Assembly (NCBI GenBank): GCA_963931925.1 | Contig: OZ007579.1 | Span: 49,844,619-49,908,618, forward strand | Direction of reading: 5' to 3' | DNA: 64,000 bases | Source of the DNA: Onchidella celtica | Taxonomy: Eukaryota; Mollusca; Gastropoda; Systellommatophora; Onchidiidae | Shown here: positions 22,956 to 34,495 of the stretch, piece by piece | Numbering within the stretch: the stretch's first letter is position 1 | Layout: every line of letters begins with the position of its first letter | Position numbers and translations under genes: made by a program | The notes under the pieces: model-generated | Database searches by the model: none | What the model saw: the letters and a program-made list of their open reading frames with translations, nothing else | What the model was told of the DNA's origin: nothing

Positions 22956-23630
22956 AAGAACAGTCTTTCCATTCTGTCCTCTGTGTCCTTTAGTTATCTT
23001 TATTGTCCATGTGTTGAAATTCTCAACAATTTCTGTTCTTTATTCCTCTGGTGTTGTTAAGGTCATCATCATACCTGATGGACGAACTATTATTATTATT
23101 ATTATTATCTTTCCAGATTGAAGGTATTCCTGTAAGGGAAGCTACATTTTCAAAGCCAAAGAAACATTGAAGGAACCGTTCAGTTTCAAGTTGTCAACCT
23201 CCCACAAAGAGAGCTGCAAAGGATGCTACAAATTCATTATTGACTAAGCTGAAACAGATTGTTCCAAATGCAGCTGTTTTCACTGTAAAAAGTCCAAAAA
23301 AGTATGAAATAAAACGGTGCAAATTACCGAAATCTCTTGGTGAGCTCTATAGTGAGAAAAATGCTCTTTTAAATGAAACAGAATTAAACTCCCTCACTGA
23401 TCAGAAAATATCCACTCTTACTGTTTCAGAGGAGGAGAGTGTCACAAATCCCACACTGGGAGATGTAATAATTATAACAAGACAACAATCAAGAACGAAC
23501 AAGTATAACACTTAACAGAACAACCCATCAGACTAGGGTCATGGAGACTCAGGAGGTAATGATGGCAAGGTGCTTGGGTAGTGAGGCACACTAGCTGCTT
23601 CCCCTTAAGTACCCCCAAACCTAGCTGTAC

Positions 23631-26320
23631 TTGTACAGTGAAAAGGGCGTGCGGCGGCTACATAAACGTATGAGCAAGCGGGACACATCCACAGTAAGCA
23701 GGCAGATTAAGGCGGACAACGGGGTCATTCTGGATACAGCTGAAAATAAAGGACCAGCCTTTTTGGAGCGGTACATACAACAGACTGATCAGGGAAATTA
23801 TGACGAAAGAGTCAGAATGAAAATGGAATTACAAGAACTCACTAATAGCACAGCATCCGTAATTACCTTTACAGTTGAAGGCATTAAGTCTATGTTGTCA
23901 GCCTCAAAAAACACTGCACCAGGACCCGATCAAATAGACTATAATCAGCTGAGGAGCTTGTCTGACGATGAACTGCAGGAACTAGCCGACTTGTATAATG
24001 AGAGTCTGATGCTGGGGGAGGTTCCCGAAGACTGGTTGCACAGCTACTTGGCAGTGATACCTAAGCCAGGCAGAGATCACACCAAACTAAATGGTTACCG
24101 AGTGATAAAAATGCAAAACACAGTTGGCAAATTAATGGAGAAAATGGTTGCACAGATCCTTGCAGCTGACCTTGAGTATGGGGAGGCACTACCAGCGACC
24201 CTTGGAAGCTATAGAAAAGGAAAGCACACATGGGCAAATGCAGCAATTTTTGCTTATGACACATATGAGGCATTTCAGCGAAAGGAAGAGACACTGGCTG
24301 TTGCAATAGACCTGGAAGATGCATATAACAGAGTATCATATGAGCGACTCCTGAGCCTGCTGGTTGAATGTGAGTTAGATCCATACCTGGTCAATTGGGT
24401 CGCAAGCGCCCTGATGAAACGCACAGTGGCATTACGTTTGGAGCAGTGGGTGTCAGAGCCAGTCACTATCACGCCAGGACTTCCACAGGGATCACCGCTA
24501 TCTCCAGTTCTCTACAATATCTACACTAGTCGGCTAGCCAACATGGCCATTCCCAGGGGCAGAGTTCTTACATTTGCGGATGATGCACTGTTATATACAT
24601 CAGTCACAGAACGAAACGCCATGGTTGATGTTATGGGAGAAGCGTTGAATGAGGTTGACTCATGGTGTGAAGAGCACAATGCTGTGGTCAACCCTGCTAA
24701 AGCAGCAGCACTTTGGTGCTCACTAGACAATCACATAGTGCGGAAAAGCCTTGAACCAGTGAGAATGGTAGGCGAAGTTGTCGAGTGTGTGACTGAACTT
24801 AAATACCTTGGAATAAAGTTTGACAGAACCCTCTGTTTTAAAGAGCACGTGAACCACATAGTGAAGCGCTGTGCAAGTGGACTGGCTGCAGTAAAGACAA
24901 CGGCCGCCCTCGGATTAGAACAGCGCCAATTGCTCATTCTTTTCAAAGCCACAGTGCTATCAGTCATTGACTATGGTCTGGGCATCGTCACAATTTCCAA
25001 GACACAGTTGATGAAATTGGAAAAGATTCAAAACACTGGAATGAGAATCATCCTTGGATGCACCCGTGACACCCCGATAGCAGCAATGAGATACATCCTC
25101 GGGCTCCCCAGTATTGAACAAAGGCACACACTAGCCCAGGTTAAGGCAATGTGTCGAGTGGCGAAAGACCAAAAACATCTGCTGCATGACCAGCTGAATG
25201 TCAAGAAAGGTAGTAGAATAAAGCGAGGAGTTTGATCTCTCTCTTACCTAGGAATATTTCTATTTCTGTAAATGTAATTCCTATTTAATCTTATCTACTT
25301 TTTCAATTACTAGACTTGCAGAAAAAGTAACTTCATAATAATCTGAGCAAACTTAATAGCAATATCTAATTTCTGAGTCATGCACAAAATGAATGCATTA
25401 AAATTTGCATTTCAATCTGAGCCCCCCCCAAAAAAAAAAAAAGAATAAAGCGAGGCAGATCATGGTTGGCTGAAGCTGAGGCCACTGTACAAAAAGTGTG
25501 TGAACTTGACAATGTGCGAAGGGGTGAGGAGTATGTGAAAGTGGACGATAAGATGGCCGACAGGTACACTAGAGTGGTCATCACCATGGGCCGAGAATGC
25601 CGTGAGAGGGCTGCATGTGCCGTTAATGCCGACGTGCTGGAACTGGTGCACGAGAACAGCAGGACAGGAGATGCGGTAGTGTATACAGATGGATCAGTCA
25701 CTAGAGGAGAAAGATCTGGATGGGGTTACACGGTCAGCGTTGATGGCAGGACAGTGGCAGAAGATGGAGCTGCATATCAAGTCACAACATCTAGTATGAA
25801 AATGGAGGAGGTAGCCGCTGAATACGCACTTGCATGGTTACAGAGGAGCACCCACACATGTGCGGTCATTGTGACAGATTCCCAGAGCATGCTCAGGAAA
25901 ATAGAGACAGGATACCTCAAACCTGAATGGGTACAGTATCTGCACGACAGTAAACTGAAAAGGCTGACTTGGATTTTCTCCCCTGGACACGCTGGAGTAT
26001 CTGGCAATGAGAGAGCGGATAAGCTTGCTGGTGAGGCCCCAATGCAAGGCTCTCTTAGTCTCGGGGAAAATGAAATTCTCGCAGCTTTGAGAGAAACAGC
26101 ACCACAAGAAGACAGTGACAGCATCGAACGTATAAAACTGTTTGGGCATCAGAGAGGCTGTGGAGTCAAGAGCCGGTTGTGTGGTACTGCAAGACGACTG
26201 TTCAATCACCATCTTACTGGAGTTGTTAGTGAGAAGACCTTGTCCGACATGATGGCGCGGAGAGCTGAGCACGTATGGGTGTGTCCCGACTGCGAGGAGG
26301 CTGGTACTACACCAAAGTAA
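23631..26320 (+). pseudogene. LINE reverse transcriptase-RNase H, split by an insert
   Basis: First part 23631-25235: RT with APGPDQIDYNQL, DLEDAYNRV, PGLPQGSPLSPVLYNIY and catalytic FADDALLY, then the thumb. Second part 25466-26320: RNase H with YTDGSVTRG, a conserved Glu in KMEEVAAEYA, VTDSQSML and SPGHAGVSGNERADKLA (the D-E-D-D/H set), ending with a cysteine motif VCPDC. Between them the 213-bp insert adds a stop. Without the insert and one copy of its 14-bp duplication the two parts are in the same frame, so the ORF was intact when the insert arrived. The endonuclease-coding portion is absent upstream. Confidence 0.88.
25229..25441 (+). mobile_element. Poly(A)-tailed retrotransposed insert, 213 bp
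   Basis: Inserted into the LINE ORF with a perfect duplication AGAATAAAGCGAGG (25215-25228 and 25442-25455). It ends in a C-run followed by about 13 A. ATTAAA lies about 30 nt before the A-run, like a polyadenylation signal. No tRNA-like head or known SINE body is seen, so it may be a truncated retrocopy of an mRNA 3' UTR, mobilised by LINE machinery. Confidence 0.75.
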
Positions 26321-27420
26321 AGTAAAGTAACCCATCAGACTCACACATTTATTAAACATAAAGATAAAGATAGAAATGCAATGACATACAGTATATTACT
26401 CAATTCAACTGCCGGCCAACGGCCTTCTTCCCTCAAGCACTCTTCCTCGGGTCCACAACCCGGTAGTTACTTTTAAAGACACTTCGGCTTCAGCCTCTCC
26501 ACTCAATGTCTTACTAGTACATTAGGATTTCCCTCGCCCCGCAGTCTCTCAATAGCCCCTTCCTATGGCAATAACAACTTAGCATTCCAATAGCTCCTCA
26601 ACATGGAAATAGCACGTTAATAGTTCAATTCACATTAGTATCTCAATAGCACAGTAGTATATCAATATCACATGTAGTACATCTTAATAGCACATTAACA
26701 GTTCTATACACATCCCTGTCTGTGGCCAGACTGCCACGACTCATGCGCTCCTCCTGTCCTACTCGACAGCTTCACTCCACTGGCCTATGGGTAGCCTTCG
26801 GCCCTATGCTGGCCTATCCCCTGTGCTAGTTCGCTAACCGCGGGTGGCGTCTCTGCCCGACCCCGGCACCTATAAGAAGAACATTACATTGGTATAATAC
26901 CGTACCATTTCTAACCACTTCACCCCTCATTACAAACCATCAAGCGTACACACAATAGTCCACCTTTCACTCACTACACATCTTACGGTAACACACCTCT
27001 ACCGTATTACACAGTACTCATTCTCGCTACGAATCCATGAAGCTAACTTACATCTATCGCTCATGGCGCATATCTCTATACACAGTAATCAATGCCTTCC
27101 ACATTCCTCACATATACTTATTTACATCATGGTCATAGGCGAATATAATACATCAATCATCATAATTATCAATCATCGTTCAACCTACCAGTCATCACTG
27201 GAAAACACATCACAATGTCCCGACTGCTTTCATTCACGTCTGTCTCTTGGGACCTTCTAACTTGCATTGATTGCAAGCACAGCGCTCTCGCCTCATGCAA
27301 ACACCCACCCCCCCCCCACTCACAACATTTCACGCTTTTCATTAATTGTGGGCCGTGAGTTAAAATTATTCTATCCCCTTCTCCCCGTAACTATTGATCC
27401 TCGCTCACCCGCTCGTGACA

Positions 27421-27443
27421 TCATCCCCCACCCCCAAAAAATT
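27421..27443 (-). other. Polypurine tract of the B element
   Basis: On the minus strand TTTTTTGGGGGTGGGGGATG lies immediately before the 3' LTR, the expected plus-strand priming site. Confidence 0.7.
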
Positions 27444-27774
27444 AATGCAATTAATTTCAAATCACATCAAGATAAATGTCAACGAGTGAGCGTGAGCAAT
27501 ACTTACATAAAAATGACCTACCAATGCCCATAGCACATATGATACCGAAATCAGGGAAAAATATGGCGATCAATTTGCCCTCCAGTATGCATATATGTAT
27601 CACATCATCAATAGCTAACTAAACACAATACCTAATACAGAATCAAAACCAATCAACCTATCAACCATTCTTCATATTATATTTATAATGTCAATATTTT
27701 AAGGTCGACGAATCGTTCACCCAGATCCTGTCACTGTTCCTGTCCTCCGATGTATAAGCTCCTGAACTCTTCCC

Positions 27775-30614
27775 CTAGGCTCGACTAAGGTAGTCGGCGA
27801 TATGATTGCTGGTTCCTGGAATTGGTTGAATAACGAACGTATACGGCTGTAAAGCCAATGCCCATCTAGACAAGCGTGGGCTGGACGAACGATTCCTTGA
27901 CAAAAACGTTAGTGGCTTGTGGTCTGTCTGGATACAGAATTCTCGTCCTAATTTCTGGACGGACCACACAATGGCAAGACACTCCCGCTCCATCACAGAA
28001 TACTTTTTTTCTCTCTGCAATAACTTCCTACTGACATAACAAACAGGATGGAAACATTCGTTCTTCTCCTGTAGAAGACAAGCGCCGACACCAGAGTCCG
28101 ACGCATCTGTTCTGAGGATAAATTTAGATCGAAAATCGGGTAATATCAGAATGGGTGACGATGATAATGCTGTCATCAATTTATCAAATGCTGTCTGACA
28201 TTCAGACGTCCACTGGACCTTATCGGGTTGTCCCTTCTTAGTAAGGTCAGTAAGAGAAGATGACAAGGAGGAAAAATTCGGAATGAACTTCCTGTAATAA
28301 TTTAAAATTCCCACTAAGCTTCTGACTTCTTTCTTTGTCTTAGTGATTCCAACCCTACCAATTTCTCAATTTTTGTTACTTCAGGTCTCTGAATACCTCT
28401 ACCCACAATATGTCCTAAGAATACTATCTCTGGACATGCCAAATACATCTTTGCGGGTTTAGCAGTTAAACCTAAATGACGCAATCGTTTAAAAACTACT
28501 GTTAGTGTCTGAATATGTTCAGATCATGACGACGTATGACATGCTATATCGTCAAAGAATGACACGACATTAGGTATGTCCTTCAATACTAGTCTCATTA
28601 ATCTTGCAAACGTAGCTGGCGCGTTTACCAGCCCAAATGGCTTGACCTTAAATTGAAATAATCCTATGGGCGTTTGGAAAGCCGTGTATTGTTTAGATTC
28701 CTCAGCAAGAGGAATCTCCCAATAACCTTTCGTTAAATCTATCTTGGAAAACCACATGGACCCGGCCAATGAAGCTATTAGTTCCTCTTGAAATGGAATA
28801 GGCTCCCTATCGCCTACCGTAATAGTGTTCAATTTTCGAAAATCAATACAGAACCGCACCGATCCATCAAGTTTTTTCACGAGGACGATGGGTGATGAAT
28901 ACGGCGATGTTGATGGTTCTATCACATCTAACTTCAACATTGACTCAACTTCTTTTATAACCCTATCTCTGGAAGAAAAAGGCAGCGGATATGGTCTAAG
29001 AGATATTGGCTTATCCGAAGTCAACTTTATTTGGTGCTGGATCACCGTAGTGCGACCCGGTAAATCTGTAATAACATCTGGGAATGACGCCAACAGGGCC
29101 TCAAGTTCCCTACTCATTGAACTCGTAAGGTCAGGGTTAAATTTTACGTCCCTGTAACCTTGTGTTGGAGTTAACTGCGGCAATTGAATTTGTACCTCTT
29201 CCTGTGTCTCAGTGTCGGTCACGTCACTGTCCAACTGGTCTACGACCCCCGTACAAGCAATAGAGAAGACACTCTCTTCTGGTTTCGTCTGTGCACACAG
29301 ATACTCTGGTCTCTCATAAAATCTCTGTAGCATATTAACATGGAAAACCTTAATTGATCCATCAATGTGGATAGCGTAATCTACTTTCGAAACAACTCGC
29401 TCAATAACATAAGGACCTTTCCATGCCATCAATAACTTATTATGATCCGTAGGCAATAACAATAGAACCTTGTCTCCTGGCTTAAAAATTCTCAGTTTGG
29501 ATCCTTTATCTTTACAGTTTTTTGCTCTTTTTGAAGCGATACTAGAAGCTTCTTCTGCGATAGTGCGCGCTGAAGATAATCTTTCTCTTAAATCAACAAG
29601 GTACTGAAACACTGAAATTTGCTCATCGTCTCCTGATGATGGCGACGTCATCATGTCCCGAATAACATCAGTTGGGCCCCTAGGACTACGACCATACAAC
29701 ATCTCAAACGGAGAGAATCCAGTTGACTCCTGCCGTACCTCCCTATACGCGAATAATACTGCAGGGATATATCTATCCCAATCTTTAGGGCGATCAGCAG
29801 CTACCTTACGCAGCATCGACTTTAGCGTCGAATTCAATCTCTCGCACATGGCATTAGCCTGCGGATGATATGGGGTGGTAGTGATGGCCTCTATGCTAAA
29901 TAAGCGAAACAATTCCTTCATCATCTCCGAAGTAAATTGCGCGCCCCTATCAGACAAAATTTGTTCTGGTATTCCTACCCTAGCGAAAATTCCAAACAAC
30001 GCTTCCGCGACTGCCTCTGACGTTATGGTCCGAAGAGGAACCGCCTCTGGCCACCTCGTAGCATTACATATGACCGTTAAGAAAAATCGATTCCCCCTAT
30101 CGGTAGCTGGGTGAATGGGCCCAACAAGGTCTATCGAAAACTTTTTAAACGGCTCCGAAACCGTGGGGATCTTTTGAAGAGGAGCCTGGGGTGTACGACC
30201 CTTATGCGTCGTCTTTTAGCACGCACTGCACGTCTTACAATACAATCGTACATCTCTGTGGACGAATGGCCAATAAAAATTCTTAAGAACCCTTTCTTTG
30301 GTTCTAGCTATCCCCATATGACCCGCTAATGGGACATCATGTGCCAAATGCAATACTGTTGCGATTAGCAACGCCGGCACAACGACCTGCTTTAAAAGGG
30401 AAGCCACCGTGACATACTTTCGGAACAGAATGCCCGCCTGGATAACAAAGGAAGATGAACCGTTCTTATATTTCCTCGTTTTCTCTGTTCGCGCCTCCCC
30501 AAAACATGGACTCAATGATGGGTCCTCCTTTTGTAATCTCCCCAAGCGCTCTGGTGTGATATCCAGGTTAACCGCTGGCGTTGCCAAAGGTCTAATTTCA
30601 CCCTTATCACCTAC
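27775..30614 (-). pseudogene. B element pol: integrase, RT, RNase H
   Basis: On the minus strand, in order. H2C2 zinc-binding domain (HLAHDVPLAGH...CKTCSAC), ended by TAA at 30216-30218. Integrase core in the same frame downstream, with SDRGAQFTSE and HPQANAMCERLN carrying the second Asp and the Glu. A GPY/F-like module (AWKGPYVIERV, KVFHVNMLQRF). RT with SPIVLVKKLDG, SKIDLTKGYW and the active site VSFFDDI. RT is cut by TGA at 28524-28526, where a Trp codon is expected, and by a frameshift near 28345. Tether/RNase H follows from 28314 (GILNYYRKF, LRTDASDSGVG, MERECLAIVW, QTDHKPL, HIADYLSRA). Integrase lies upstream of RT, unlike canonical Ty3/gypsy. Confidence 0.9.
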
Positions 30615-32358
30615 CTATCGGCGTGTCTCGACTGCGGCACAAAAGTCAATACCTTTTGATTGTGACCATGCCTGCACATTCTCTTCGGAAGGGGAAAATA
30701 CCCGAGATACATTACCAATGATGAGCTGGGCGCCTGGAAAAAAACCAACGACTGCTTCGACTTCCCCGCTAAGGAAGGGCGTATCAATCACTATCTTTGC
30801 CATGGGTAATTTCTCAATGGCCCCTGAAAATTGTATGCATGGGACAGTCTCACCCGTAAGCTGCGAATCCTGAATGCAGTCTCTATGCACCCCCACAACG
30901 GTAGATCCTGTATCCCGTAAAACCGAGACCGGTTCGTCCCCAACAAACCCCGGATAAACCCTAAGACCACCTCCTGTATGACATGAATTTATAACGGGAA
31001 TCTTTCTCCCACAAGGTAAAACACCGGAAGATAACAATTTCTCACAACTGGGACACTTAGAATACTGTCCGCCTCCGTTGTCCGATGTAACACACGCGGC
31101 TGCATGATGAAATTTATTAGGGGAACACGGACTGGAGCCACTGCGATTGTCATCGCCGTTCGACGCTATCCTACCTGCAGGGCAATTCACGCTAATGTGA
31201 TCTGCTCTTCCGCAGTTCCAACACTTCGCGGCCCTACAATCCCGTGAAAAGTGACCTACGCGTCCGCAAGTCCAACACTGCGCTCCCTGTGCTCCGCTAG
31301 ACCTGTGTCCCCGTGACTCATCGCGACCGGAACTAAAGTCCCTATGCCGTCTATCATCGGCAAAGGTTACAAATCGCCCTCGGCCATTAACGCGACCTCG
31401 CCCTCCTGCTCGGTCAAACTTACCGGCCCCATATGCAGGTGATAGGCAATACCCCCTACGTTGAACCTGGGCTTGCCCATTATAGGCACCACGCTGACGC
31501 GACCTGTCTCTACCATGTCCTGTCGGCGACACCTCAACCACGGCGACGTAACCAGCATCCTGTACGTACGCCCTCGCGACTGGTTTGGACCGATGTGCCG
31601 TACGGTATGCTTCCGCCAACTTTGACGCCTCCTGCACCGTCGCGGGTTCGTTTTCTTTTAGAAAAGCCACCAAATCTTTATGGCACGACGCGTACAGCTG
31701 GTCACGGATCATTAGGTCTTTCAATTTAGCAAAATCTACGCCAACATGTGACAATTCCAACCAGTTCGTGAAATATTCTGTCAATCTCGCGACGAAGGCA
31801 GCAAAGTCCTCCCTGGTATCCGCACGTGCTCGCCTAAACTGCTCCCGGAAATATTCCTCCGTATGCGCAAATCGGCGAAGCAGCAAAGACTTCAGCTTAT
31901 CGTAATCATGCACGTCTTCGCACTGTAACTCTTTAAAGTAGGTCAACGCTCGACCCTGCAATAAGGACGCCAGGTACGTGGATCATAATTGCTTTTTCTC
32001 CCCCCATTGCAGTTGTGCATTTAGTTCGAACCTGTAAAGGAAGGCGTCTATATGGTTCTGTTGGCGCTTTCTTCTTGAGTTCCAATTCCGCGATTCTTAC
32101 TCGCGTCTCTCTCTCCTGCTGCTTATCCCTAGCCTCTATCTCCCGTTCTTGAGCTTCTATCTCCTTTAACTTTAACTCCCTTTCCTGCTGCTGAGCCTCT
32201 CTTTCTCTTTCTCGCTCTTGAGCCTCTTTTTCTCGCTCTCTATCTTTAGCACGCTCATCGCGCAATTCCGCCTGCTGCTCTTTAATCCAGCCGCGTAGCT
32301 CTACTCCTTCAAGGCCAAGTTCCGTACCTACTTTCCTGAGCTCACGGAGATCCGCCAT
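30615..32358 (-). pseudogene. B element gag-protease
   Basis: Starts at 32358 with MADLRELRK and a long Arg/Glu-rich coiled coil (about residues 25-110). A frameshift near 32055 and a TGA at 31983-31985 (Trp expected) interrupt the link to a capsid-like region (ALTYFKELQ, then DYDKLKSLLLRRF, near 31960-31600). Two CCHC knuckles follow (CWTCGRVGHFSRDC and CWNCGRADHISVNC), then an aspartic protease with DTGSTVVG. A TAG at 30615-30617 ends the frame just before the integrase region, which continues in the same frame, so gag-pro-pol was probably one long frame originally. Confidence 0.87.
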
Positions 32359-33310
32359 TTCACGGATTTATTATGATACAATTTGAAATACAATAACTGC
32401 CTATGTACTTACTATAAGCTTATTATAACCGACGTATCCCGAGACCTGAAACTATACCACTACAAAGACAAGCACTATTTTCAAATGCAATTCAGAAACA
32501 CACCTAACTGAACATTTTATAGCATACTCTCTAACTAATTCTATGTTCATAAAATGTATAGCACTATTAAATAACAAAAGAGAATAGAAAAGACAAGACT
32601 GAGGAAATTCAGTAGAAGGACCAAAAGGACATCAAGGACAACAAACCAGACTAAGACGAAGACTTCTAAAAAACATATAATGGGGAAAAAAATGCAACCT
32701 AACTACGCCGATTACACTACAAGGTACGAACAAGAACAGAGCCTGAAAAAAAGAACGTATCTACAGATAGGTAAGAGAGGGGACAAGAGAATACGTCTTC
32801 CTGCAGAACAGAGAAAATATCGACGCTACAACTAACCAATAACAAAGCCCTAAAGACTGTTCACCGTGATGAACGAAGTTCCAAGTTTCCCACACCTTTT
32901 TAAAAGGATAAACTAAGTTCAACACAGCAAACGAAAACAGCAAATACAGAGAAAACGACAGATGAAAAGACAGCCCTCAATCCAGGGCACAAAATTTTTG
33001 AATTTTACTTAACTTTCACTTTTTTGACTCTAACTTAAATCCTCAATCGGAGCTCTGGCCGCTTGACTCCTCAGGCTGGCACATACACTCTCTCTGTGAA
33101 AATTCAATCACACATTAGTACATATTTATAGCAATACATGCATCAATACATATTCATAAATATACATAAATCATATCCTAATGAAAATACCATTCATCCA
33201 ACGAACAAAAGACAACAATACAAATTCCTACCACAACAGAAATACAACTAGATATGACGAACACACAATGTCAAAATGACTACAGGTAACTAAACGGACG
33301 AGTGTCACAA
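32359..33310 (-). other. 5' leader of the B element
   Basis: About 950 bp between the primer site and the gag start, AT-rich with no domain. It would be the untranslated leader (packaging/dimerisation signals expected but not identified). Confidence 0.6.
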
Positions 33311-33324
33311 CGGACGAGCCCCCA
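33311..33324 (-). promoter_or_regulatory. Primer binding site, tRNA-Pro type
   Basis: On the minus strand TGGGGGCTCGTCCG starts one nucleotide after the 5' LTR. It equals the first 14 nt of the classical proline-tRNA primer site known from gammaretroviruses and would be complementary to the 3' end of tRNA-Pro. Confidence 0.8.
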
Positions 33325-33325
33325 G

Positions 33326-34495
33326 TGTCACAAATCCCAGACTGGGAGATGTAATAATTATAACAAGACAACAATCACGAACGAAGAAGTATAACACTTA
33401 ACAGAACAACCCATCAGACTCACACATTTATTAAACATAAAGATAAAGATAGAAATGCAATGACATACAGTATATTACTCAATTCAACTGCCGTCCAACG
33501 GCCTTCTTCCCTCAAGCACTCTTCCTCGGGTCCACAACCCGGTAGTTACTTTTAAAGACACTTCGGCTTCAGCCTCTCCACTCAATGTCTTACTAGTACA
33601 TTAGGATTTCCCTCGCCCCGCAGTCTCTCAATAGCCCCTTCCTATGGCAATAACAACTTAGCATTCCAATAGCTCCTCAACATGGAAACAGCACGTTAAT
33701 AGTTCAATTCACATTAGTATCTCAATAGCACAGTAGTATATCAATATCACATGTAGTACATCTTAATAGCACATTAACAGTTCTATACACATCCCTGTCT
33801 GTGGCCAGACTGCCACGACTCATGCGCTCCTCCTGTCCTACTCGACAGCTTCACTCCACTGGCCTATGGGTAGCCTTCGGCCCTATGCTGGCCTATCCTA
33901 TGTGCTAGTTCGCTCACCGCGGGTGGCGTCTCTGCCCGACCCCGGCACCTATAAGAAGAACATTACATTGGTATAATACCATACCATTTCTAACCACTTC
34001 ACCCCTCATTACAAACCATCAAGCGTACACACAATAGTCCACCTTTCACTCACTACACATCTTACGGTAACACACCTCTACCGTATTACACATTACTCAC
34101 TCTCGCTACGAATCCATGAAGCTAACTTACATCTATCGCTCATGGCGCACATCTCTATACACATTAATCAATGCCTTCCACATTCCTCACATATACTTAT
34201 TTACATCATGGTCATAGGCGAATATAATACATCAATCATCATAATTATCAATCATCGTTCAACCTACCAGTCATCACTGGAAAACACATCACAATGTCCC
34301 GACTGCTTTCATTCACGTCTGTCTCTTGGGACCTTCTAACTTGCATTGATTGCAAGCACAGCGCTCTCGCCTCATGCAACCCCCCCCCCCCCACTCACAA
34401 CATTCCACGCTTTTCATTAATTGTGGGCCGTGAGTTAAACTTATTCTACCCCCTTCTCACCGTAACTATTGATCCTCGCTCACCCGCTCGTGACA
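33326..34495 (-). repeat. 5' LTR of the B element
   Basis: 1,170 bp, TGTCACAAATCCC...GCTCGTGACA as read on plus. Nearly identical to the split 3' LTR. Confidence 0.92.

Larger units (their letters stand above)
17618..23108 (+). mobile_element. APE-type LINE, copy 2, split by an LTR
   Basis: Same family as the minus-strand LINE at 1344-5567 and nearly identical over the whole length. The LINE proper starts at 17646 (TGGTATCAGTGGGCG) and ends with an (ATT)n tail at about 23108. The 28 bp before its start (17618-17645) are identical to the LTR flank of copy 1, which suggests a carried-over 5' flank. A family C LTR (18747-19984) interrupts the endonuclease region. I find no clear target duplication around this copy. 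Confidence 0.88.
23535..26328 (+). mobile_element. RNase H-type LINE, 5'-truncated or deleted
   Basis: 2.8 kb inserted in the LTR. The target stretch AACCCATCAGACT is present at 23522-23534 and again at 26329-26341, and the element ends in an (AAAGT)n tail. It encodes RT and RNase H but no endonuclease. An RNase H domain after RT places it in the I/Ingi/jockey-like group of LINEs. It contains its own poly(A) insertion at 25229-25441. Confidence 0.87.
23440..27420 (-). repeat. 3' LTR of the B element, split by a LINE
   Basis: LTR segments 23440-23534 and 26342-27420 join to about 1.17 kb and match 33326-34495. The LINE at 23535-26328 separates them with an 11-13-bp duplication ending CCCATCAGACT. 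Confidence 0.9.
23440..34495 (-). mobile_element. LTR retrotransposon, family B, full-length but defective
   Basis: LTR-gag-pro-int-RT-RNaseH-LTR on the minus strand, flanked by GAGAG (23435-23439 and 34496-34500). It has a tRNA-Pro-type primer site beside the 5' LTR (33311-33324) and a purine-rich tract beside the 3' LTR. The two LTRs differ at about 20 positions by eye over about 1.17 kb, so the insertion is young. Even so, gag-pol carries at least four in-frame stops and two frameshifts. Integrase precedes RT, the Gmr1-type order. The LTR ends are TGTCAC...GTGACA. Confidence 0.92.
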
